A DNA stretch of 64,000 nucleotides from Pseudohoeflea suaedae (GTDB lineage Bacteria; Pseudomonadota; Alphaproteobacteria; Rhizobiales; Rhizobiaceae), in NCBI RefSeq assembly GCF_004354915.1, contig NZ_SMSI01000001.1, forward strand, positions 310,001 to 374,000, in the 5' to 3' direction. Position 1 is the first letter of the stretch; each line of letters begins with the position of its first letter. The notes below the pieces were generated by a model. That model made no database searches, was not told where the DNA came from, and worked only from the letters and a program-made list of their open reading frames with translations. Position numbers and translations under genes: made by a program. Below are positions 58,823 through 64,000 of this stretch, piece by piece.

Positions 58823-59703
58823 AACTTCTCGTTCTCGGCGCAGGCTTTTCAGGCCGCGCGATTCTCTCCGAACTGGCGCCGGAATGTGAAAGCGCCATCG
58901 GCACCACGCGATCGGAGGGCAAGCGCGCCCTGATCGAGGCGACCGGGGCCAAATCCCTGATCCATGACGGCGCGATCAGCGACGAACTGGCCGCCGCCAT
59001 GGCATCGGCCACCCATCTGGTCCAGTCGATCGCGCCCGACCATCAGGCCGAGACCGGTTCGGGCGACCCGGTGCTCGAAAACCTCAAGGGCCGCTTTTCG
59101 CAGGTCTTCCCGGCGCTCCAATGGGTCGGCTATCTTTCCACCGTCGGCGTCTACGGCGATCATGACGGGCGCTGGATCGACGAGGATGCGGAATGCCGCC
59201 CCGTCTCCGGCCGTTCGAAGGCACGGCTGGCCGCAGAGGAAGACTGGCGGCTTGCGGCAGCCGGTGCAGGTCGTCCTTTGGCCATCATCCGGCTTTCGGG
59301 CATCTATGGTCCGGGTCGCAACGGCTTCGTCAATCTCGCGGCTGGCAAGGCACGGCGTCTCGTCAAGCCCGGCCAGGTGTTCAACCGGATCCATGTCGCC
59401 GATATCGCCGGCGCCACCACCATGCTTGCGCGCGGGCAGGTTCCGGGCGTCTTCAACGTCACCGACGACAAGCCGGCTCCGCCGCAGGACGTGGTCGAGG
59501 AAGCAGCCCGGATTTCCGGCTTCGGCCTTCCGCCGGAAACAGATTTCGAGACCGCCGATCTCTCCCCCATGGCGCGTTCCTTCTACGGGGAGAACAAGCG
59601 CGTCTCCAATGCCCGCATCAAGGAAGCGGGCTATGCGTTCCGCTATCCGGACTACCGCGCGGCCCTCGCCGCGCTCTGGTCCGAGGGTACCTGGCAGGAC
59701 TGA
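58819..59703 (+). CDS. NAD-dependent epimerase/dehydratase-like (extended SDR) protein
   Basis: A 294-residue Rossmann protein: KLLVLGAGFSGRAIL at the N-terminus (GxGxSG in place of the usual GxxGxxG), YLSTVGVYGD with the catalytic-type Tyr, and RLSGIYGPGRN. It belongs to the YeeZ-like/extended SDR group that in rhizobia follows queG. No function is established. ATG 58819 overlaps the queG stop; an in-frame start at 58783 is inside queG and not needed. Confidence 0.88.
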   Translation: MKLLVLGAGFSGRAILSELAPECESAIGTTRSEGKRALIEATGAKSLIHDGAISDELAAAMASATHLVQSIAPDHQAETGSGDPVLENLKGRFSQVFPALQWVGYLSTVGVYGDHDGRWIDEDAECRPVSGRSKARLAAEEDWRLAAAGAGRPLAIIRLSGIYGPGRNGFVNLAAGKARRLVKPGQVFNRIHVADIAGATTMLARGQVPGVFNVTDDKPAPPQDVVEEAARISGFGLPPETDFETADLSPMARSFYGENKRVSNARIKEAGYAFRYPDYRAALAALWSEGTWQD

Positions 59704-59742
59704 CGGCAGGCGATAAAGTTACAGTCTGAAACGGCAAGTGAA

Positions 59743-59935
59743 CGGCGGAACACTTTTTGGTCACGTTCCGCCCCTACCCGGCTTCTCGTCCGTCCTTGGG
59801 GGACGGGCCGGCAATCGAGGCAAGCCAAGGCTTTGCCAGCGGCCCGGATGGGCCAGCCTTGCCGGAAACGTGGTTCGGCGCATCGGCCGTTTCCTGAGCT
59901 CTCCGAGAGCCGGAAACCGCCTCCGGAATGCGCCC
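59743..59935 (+). other. Hairpin-rich region upstream of the RlpA-like gene
   Basis: Within the 251-base gap there are several inverted repeats: GGCGGAAC/GTTCCGCC (59743-59772), CCGGC...CGTCC/GGACG...GCCGG (59778-59811), GGCAAG/CTTGCC enclosing GGCCC-GGAT-GGGCC (59819-59863), and GGAAACG/CGTTTCC (59864-59894) followed by GCTCTCCGAGAGC. It may be a structured leader or an RNA gene; I match it to no known family. High GC makes chance hairpins common. Confidence 0.4.
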
Positions 59936-59954
59936 GCTCTGGGTAACACAGTCA

Positions 59955-60326
59955 ATGAAATCTCTCGCATCGATCGCGCGCGTCGCGGCGCCTGTCACCG
60001 CATCGCTCGTATTTCTCGCCGCCTCCGCGGCGCCCTCCCTTGCCGACAACGGCTGTGGCAAGGCCTCATGGTACGCGCTTCATTCCAAGACCGCCTCGGG
60101 TGAACGCATGGACCCCTCAAAGCTGACGGCAGCCCATCGTTCGCTGCGTTTCGGCACCAAGCTTCAGGTCACCAACCGCAAGACCGGCAAGTCCGTTGTC
60201 GTACGCGTCAACGACCGGGGCCCGTTCATCCGCGGCCGTGTGCTCGACGTGTCCAAGGCGGCGGCAAGTCACCTCGGAATGGTCAATTCGGGCGTGGCCA
60301 ATGTCTGCTTCAAGGTTCTGTCGTAG
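59955..60326 (+). CDS. Small RlpA-like double-psi beta-barrel secreted protein
   Basis: A 123-residue exported protein. The signal peptide ends near AAPSLADNG. The mature part is one RlpA-like double-psi beta-barrel: GKASWYALHSKTASGERMDP, then RFGTKLQVTNRKTGKSVVVRVNDRGPF and RVLDVSKAAASHLGM. The Asp of RVNDRGPF is present. No SPOR domain follows, unlike long RlpA lytic transglycosylases. ATG 59955 starts the signal peptide. Related short proteins are common in Rhizobiales; enzymatic action on peptidoglycan is inferred. Confidence 0.88.
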   Translation: MKSLASIARVAAPVTASLVFLAASAAPSLADNGCGKASWYALHSKTASGERMDPSKLTAAHRSLRFGTKLQVTNRKTGKSVVVRVNDRGPFIRGRVLDVSKAAASHLGMVNSGVANVCFKVLS

Positions 60327-60402
60327 AGGCAGCAACCTGTCGGCGATCCGGCAAGCAAATTTATAGCTTGCCGGATCGTCTGCCGACTGTAGGATCGGCG
60401 GC

Positions 60403-61722
60403 ATGAACGACATGCATGCCACTCGCGAGGCCGCCGATGGCCGCCTCGCACTCCTCAAGAAAGAAATCGAAGAGCGCCGCGACGACCTGGTCGAACTGAC
60501 CCGGGATCTCTTGCGCATTCCCACGCTCAATCCGCCCGGCGAGAATTATCGCGATATCTGCGAGTTTCTCGGCAGGCGTCTGGGCGCCAGGGGCTTCGAG
60601 ATAAAGCTCCTGCGCGCTGAAGGAACGCCGGGCGACAGCGAGCGCTATCCGCGCTGGAATGTCATTGCGCGCAAGGAAGGCCGAGGTCCCGGTCCCTGCA
60701 TCCATTTCAATTCCCATATCGACGTCGTCGAGACCGGCGCCGGCTGGACCTTCGATCCCTTCGGCGGGGAAGTATCCGACGGCAAGATCTACGGTCGTGG
60801 CGCCTGCGACATGAAGGGCGGACTCGCAGCCTCCATCATCGCGGCTGAAGCCTATATCGCCGCGTTTCCGGATTTCCCCGGCGCCATCGAAATTTCCGGC
60901 ACCGCCGACGAGGAGACCGGAGGCTTCGGCGGTGTCGCCTGGCTTGCCGAACAAGGCTATTTCTCGCCTGAGCGGGTTCAGCACGTCATCATCCCCGAAC
61001 CGCTGAACAAGGACCGTATCTGTCTCGGCCATCGTGGCGTCTGGTGGGGCGAGATCACCACGCACGGCCATATCGCCCACGGCTCGATGCCGTTCCTGGG
61101 CGATTGCGCCGTCCGCCACATGGGCGCGGTCCTGGGCGAGATGGAAAAGAGCCTGTTCCCGACACTCGCAGCCCGTCGCACCGACATGCCGATCGTGCCC
61201 GAAGGCGCGCGGCAATCGACCATGAACATCAACTCCTTCCATGGCGGCCAGGCCGAACCGGAAGAGGGGTTCACCGGTTTTCCGTCGGCCTGCGTGCCGG
61301 ACTCGGCCCGGATGATCATCGATCGCCGTTATCTGGTGGAGGAAAAGGGTGACGAGGTTCGCGCCGAGATTGTCGATCTTCTCGAGAAGGTTCGCTCCGA
61401 GCGCGACAATTTCCGCTATGATCTCAAGGAGCTCTGGCACACGCCGCCGACCGTGACGAGCAAGGACGCGCCGGTGGTCAGCGCCGTCGAGCGCGGCATA
61501 AGGCAGGTCCTCGCCTGCGAACCCGTTCACGTGCTGTCGCCCGGAACCTATGACCAGAAGCATATTGACCGCATCGGCCGGTTGAAAGACTGTATCGCTT
61601 ACGGTCCGGGCATACTCGATCTCGCGCACCAGCCCGACGAATATGTCGGGATCGACGACATGGTGGATTCAGCCGTCGTCATGGCGCTCGCGATCGACGA
61701 TCTTCTGCACCGGGCACAGTGA
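60403..61722 (+). CDS. M20 peptidase, ArgE/DapE family
   Basis: A 439-residue zinc amidohydrolase. Metal ligands are seen in FNSHIDVVETGAGW, GRGACDMKGG, GTADEETGGFGG, and the C-terminal His in DLAHQPDEYV. It resembles acetylornithine deacetylase / succinyl-diaminopimelate desuccinylase but is longer than DapE; GVWWGEITTHGHIAHGS is a typical dimer-domain strand. It is followed 17 bases later by a peptide-type ABC transporter, so it probably acts on an imported peptide or N-acyl compound. Confidence 0.9.
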   Translation: MNDMHATREAADGRLALLKKEIEERRDDLVELTRDLLRIPTLNPPGENYRDICEFLGRRLGARGFEIKLLRAEGTPGDSERYPRWNVIARKEGRGPGPCIHFNSHIDVVETGAGWTFDPFGGEVSDGKIYGRGACDMKGGLAASIIAAEAYIAAFPDFPGAIEISGTADEETGGFGGVAWLAEQGYFSPERVQHVIIPEPLNKDRICLGHRGVWWGEITTHGHIAHGSMPFLGDCAVRHMGAVLGEMEKSLFPTLAARRTDMPIVPEGARQSTMNINSFHGGQAEPEEGFTGFPSACVPDSARMIIDRRYLVEEKGDEVRAEIVDLLEKVRSERDNFRYDLKELWHTPPTVTSKDAPVVSAVERGIRQVLACEPVHVLSPGTYDQKHIDRIGRLKDCIAYGPGILDLAHQPDEYVGIDDMVDSAVVMALAIDDLLHRAQ

Positions 61723-61739
61723 CCCAGGGAGAGAATTGT

Positions 61740-63227
61740 ATGAACATGTCGAAATCCCTCGCCGCCGTCTCGGCGCTTGCAGTGGCGCTCGGTCTGGCAG
61801 TCATGCCGGCCCAGGCCGCCAGAACGGATATTTCCGTCGGCATGGTGCTCGAGCCGCCGAACCTCGATCCGACAGGCGGTGCGGCCGCGGCCATCGACGA
61901 GGTGGTCTACGCCAACATCTTCCAGGGGCTGACGCGCTTCAATTCAGACGGCGAAGTGGTTCCGGACCTCGCCAGGTCCTGGGACATTTCCGAGGACGGC
62001 CTGACCTACACGTTCCACCTGCAGGACGGGGTGACGTTTCACGATGGTTCGGCTTTCGACGCCGAGGATGTGAAGTTTTCGCTCGATCGCGCCCGTGGTG
62101 AGAATTCCACCAACGCCCAGAAGGCGCTTTTTGCCGAGATCGCCGAGGTCGAAATTGTCGACCCGCAGACCGTCAAGGTGACCTTGTCCGAACCCAATGG
62201 CTCGTTCCTGTTCAACATGGCCTGGGGCGATGCGGTGATCGTCGCGCCGGAAACGGCGGACAACAACGCCACCAATCCCGTCGGCACCGGTCCCTTCAAG
62301 TTCGGGGACTGGGTGAAGGGCGACCATGTCGACCTGACGAAATATGCCGACTACTGGGGCGAGCCCGCCAAGCTCGACAAGGTGACCTTCAAGTTCATCA
62401 GCGACCCGACCGCAGCCTTCGCCTCCGTCATGGCCGGCGATGTCGACGCCTTCCCGAATTTCCCCGCACCGGAAAATCTCCAGCAGTTCGAGGCCGATCC
62501 GCGCTTCTCGGTGATCGTTGGCTCCACCGAGGGCGAGACGATTCTCGCGATGAACAACAAGAAGCCGCCGCTCGACAACATCAAGGTCCGCCAGGCAATC
62601 GGCCATGCGATCGACCGCCAGTCGATCATCGACGGCGCCATGTTCGGCTACGGCACGCCCATCGGCACGCACTTCGCGCCGCATAACCCGGCCTATGTCG
62701 ATCTGACCGAGCAGTCTGCCTACGATCCGGCATTGGCGCAGGAGCTTCTGAAGGAAGCCGGTGTCTCCGAACTGACCCTGTCGCTGAAACTGCCGCCGCC
62801 CTCCTATGCGCGTCGTGGCGGCGAGATCATCGCCGCCCAGCTCAAGGAAGCGGGCATCAACACCGAGATCACCAATCTCGAATGGGCGCAGTGGCTTCAG
62901 GAGGTCTTCAAGGACAAGAATTTCGATCTCACGGTCATCTCGCACACCGAGCCGCTGGATATCGGGATCTATGCCCGCGACGACTACTACTTCCAGTACG
63001 CCGATCCCGAGTTCAAGAAGATCATGGAAGAGCTGAACGACACGACCGATCCCGACAAGCGGACGGAACTGTTGCAGGCGGCACAGAAGAAGATCGCCGA
63101 TGACGCGGTCAACGTCTATCTCTTCCAGCTCGCCAAGACCGGCGTCGCCAATGCCAAGATCGAGGGCCTGTGGGAGAATTCCCCCACCCAGGCCAACGAC
63201 ATGACCCAGATCTACTGGGAGGACTGA
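61740..63227 (+). CDS. Peptide-type ABC transporter solute-binding protein
   Basis: A 495-residue periplasmic protein of the SBP_bac_5 family (DppA/OppA type). The signal peptide ends VMPAQAAR. Mature-part marks are EPPNLDPTGGAAAAIDEVVYANIFQGL and WDISEDGLTYTFHLQDGVTFHDG. GGGAGAG precedes ATG 61740; a GTG at 61719 overlapping the peptidase stop is less likely. The binding specificity cannot be read; coupling to an M20 peptidase suggests peptides or acyl-amino acids. Confidence 0.92.
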   Translation: MNMSKSLAAVSALAVALGLAVMPAQAARTDISVGMVLEPPNLDPTGGAAAAIDEVVYANIFQGLTRFNSDGEVVPDLARSWDISEDGLTYTFHLQDGVTFHDGSAFDAEDVKFSLDRARGENSTNAQKALFAEIAEVEIVDPQTVKVTLSEPNGSFLFNMAWGDAVIVAPETADNNATNPVGTGPFKFGDWVKGDHVDLTKYADYWGEPAKLDKVTFKFISDPTAAFASVMAGDVDAFPNFPAPENLQQFEADPRFSVIVGSTEGETILAMNNKKPPLDNIKVRQAIGHAIDRQSIIDGAMFGYGTPIGTHFAPHNPAYVDLTEQSAYDPALAQELLKEAGVSELTLSLKLPPPSYARRGGEIIAAQLKEAGINTEITNLEWAQWLQEVFKDKNFDLTVISHTEPLDIGIYARDDYYFQYADPEFKKIMEELNDTTDPDKRTELLQAAQKKIADDAVNVYLFQLAKTGVANAKIEGLWENSPTQANDMTQIYWED

Positions 63228-63299
63228 TGGCAAGCCGGTCGCGCATGGTTGCCAGACCCGCCGCGACCGGCTTTCCGTCGCCCGCATGATGCCCCGCTT

Positions 63300-64000
63300 A
63301 TGACCCTTTACCTGCTCCGCAGATTGCTTGCCCTGATGCTGACGCTGATTGCCGCCAGCATCGTGGTCTTTCTGGTCACCGAGATCATTCCCGGCGACCC
63401 GGCCTCCTTCATGATGGGCATCAATGCGGACCCGCAGGCGGTCGCAGCACTCCGCTCCGAACTCGGTCTCGATCAGCCGCTGGTGACCCGTTACCTCGCC
63501 TGGGTGATCGGCATGGTGCAGGGCGATTTCGGCCTCTCCTACACCTACAAGGTACCGGTCAGCGAACTCGTCGGCGACCGCATCCTGATCTCGCTTCCGC
63601 TGACCCTCTATGCGCTGCTTCTCTCGACGCTGATTGCCTTTCCGGCCGGCGTGGTTGCAGCCGCGCGCCGCAATACCGCTGCCGATTTCGCGGTGATCGG
63701 CGCTACCCAGCTGGGTGTCGCGATCCCGAATTTCTGGTTCGCCATGCTTCTGGTGCTTGCCTTCGCCGTCAATCTGCAATGGTTCTCCGCCGGCGGCTTT
63801 CCCGGTTGGGACGCAGGCTTCCTCGAAGCCATGAAGGCGCTCACCCTGCCGGCAATCGCGCTTGCATTGCCGCAAGCTTCCATCCTGGCCCGCGTCATGC
63901 GCTCATCGCTTCTCGATACGCTCGACGAGGATTTCGTGCGAACCGCCCGCGCCAAGGGGCTCACCCGCAGCCAGACGCTCTGGCGCCATGCGCTCAGGAA
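63300..64000 (+). CDS. Peptide-type ABC transporter permease, cut by window end
   Basis: The first 233 codons of a DppB/OppB-type permease, open to the last base. The N-terminus MTLYLLRRLLALMLTLIAAS is the first helix; IIPGDPASFMMG and LGLDQPLVTRYLAWVIGMVQGDFGLSYTYKVPV are the family's conserved periplasmic region; helices follow, then the EAA loop starts at DFVRTARAKGL. It begins 72 bases after the binding-protein gene and should be followed by a second permease and ATPases outside the window. Full length expected near 315 residues. Confidence 0.92.
   Translation, partial: MTLYLLRRLLALMLTLIAASIVVFLVTEIIPGDPASFMMGINADPQAVAALRSELGLDQPLVTRYLAWVIGMVQGDFGLSYTYKVPVSELVGDRILISLPLTLYALLLSTLIAFPAGVVAAARRNTAADFAVIGATQLGVAIPNFWFAMLLVLAFAVNLQWFSAGGFPGWDAGFLEAMKALTLPAIALALPQASILARVMRSSLLDTLDEDFVRTARAKGLTRSQTLWRHALR

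Overview
The window is a GC-rich (roughly 60% or more), densely coded piece of alphaproteobacterial chromosome. Gene content and order point to the order Hyphomicrobiales (Rhizobiales): a DivL-type kinase next to a tsaE-sugar kinase fusion, addB-addA-trxA, trpFBA-accD-folC, actSR-hrpB, and dnaK/dnaJ followed by a PmtA-type methyltransferase and pyrF. The genus cannot be read from the sequence. I see no phage, transposase, CRISPR array, rRNA or tRNA gene.

Left part (1-18.7 kb): the 3' part of divL (5' end lies outside the window) heads a plus-strand run of a tsaE-amgK fusion, murU (cell-wall sugar recycling), addB, addA (double-strand break repair) and trxA, closed by a clear terminator. Facing it is the minus-strand run trpF-trpB-unknown gene-trpA-accD-folC. 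Then come a NudK-type NUDIX hydrolase, a YgjP-type metalloprotein and a DUF2852 membrane protein.

Middle (18.7-41.6 kb): a PHA depolymerase, gyrB, a cytochrome P450, malate synthase G (TTG start), an L,D-transpeptidase lipoprotein, mmcB, the redox two-component pair actS/actR, hrpB, a YnjBCD-type ABC transporter, a lipoprotein and polA. Three copies of a ~100-bp structured intergenic repeat lie at 18.73, 20.54 and 29.14 kb. Upstream of polA a short-chain dehydrogenase gene carries an apparent single-base frameshift that removes its stop codon and makes it read in frame into polA. It diverges from an AraC-type regulator, with a long dyad between them.

Right part (42-64 kb): a strong small-RNA candidate of three stem-loops with C-rich loops, a rhizobial-type promoter and a terminator, probably the alpha-r7 family. 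It is followed by an M20 dipeptidase, a class A penicillin-binding protein, dnaK with a textbook alphaproteobacterial sigma-32 promoter, an OafA-type acyltransferase wedged between dnaK and dnaJ, dnaJ, pmtA, a flavin reductase-like gene, pyrF, a DUF1330 gene, an NDUFA9-like gene, a TSUP permease, uppP, a GST, queG, a nucleotide-sugar-epimerase-like gene, a small RlpA-like secreted protein with a hairpin-rich upstream region, a second M20 peptidase, and the start of a peptide-type ABC importer that runs off the end.

Most of the window is core housekeeping sequence. The points worth attention are the tyrosine-substituted DivL kinase, the dispersed structured repeat with compensatory changes, the sRNA, the SDR frameshift, the extra gene inside the trp cluster and the acyltransferase splitting dnaK from dnaJ.
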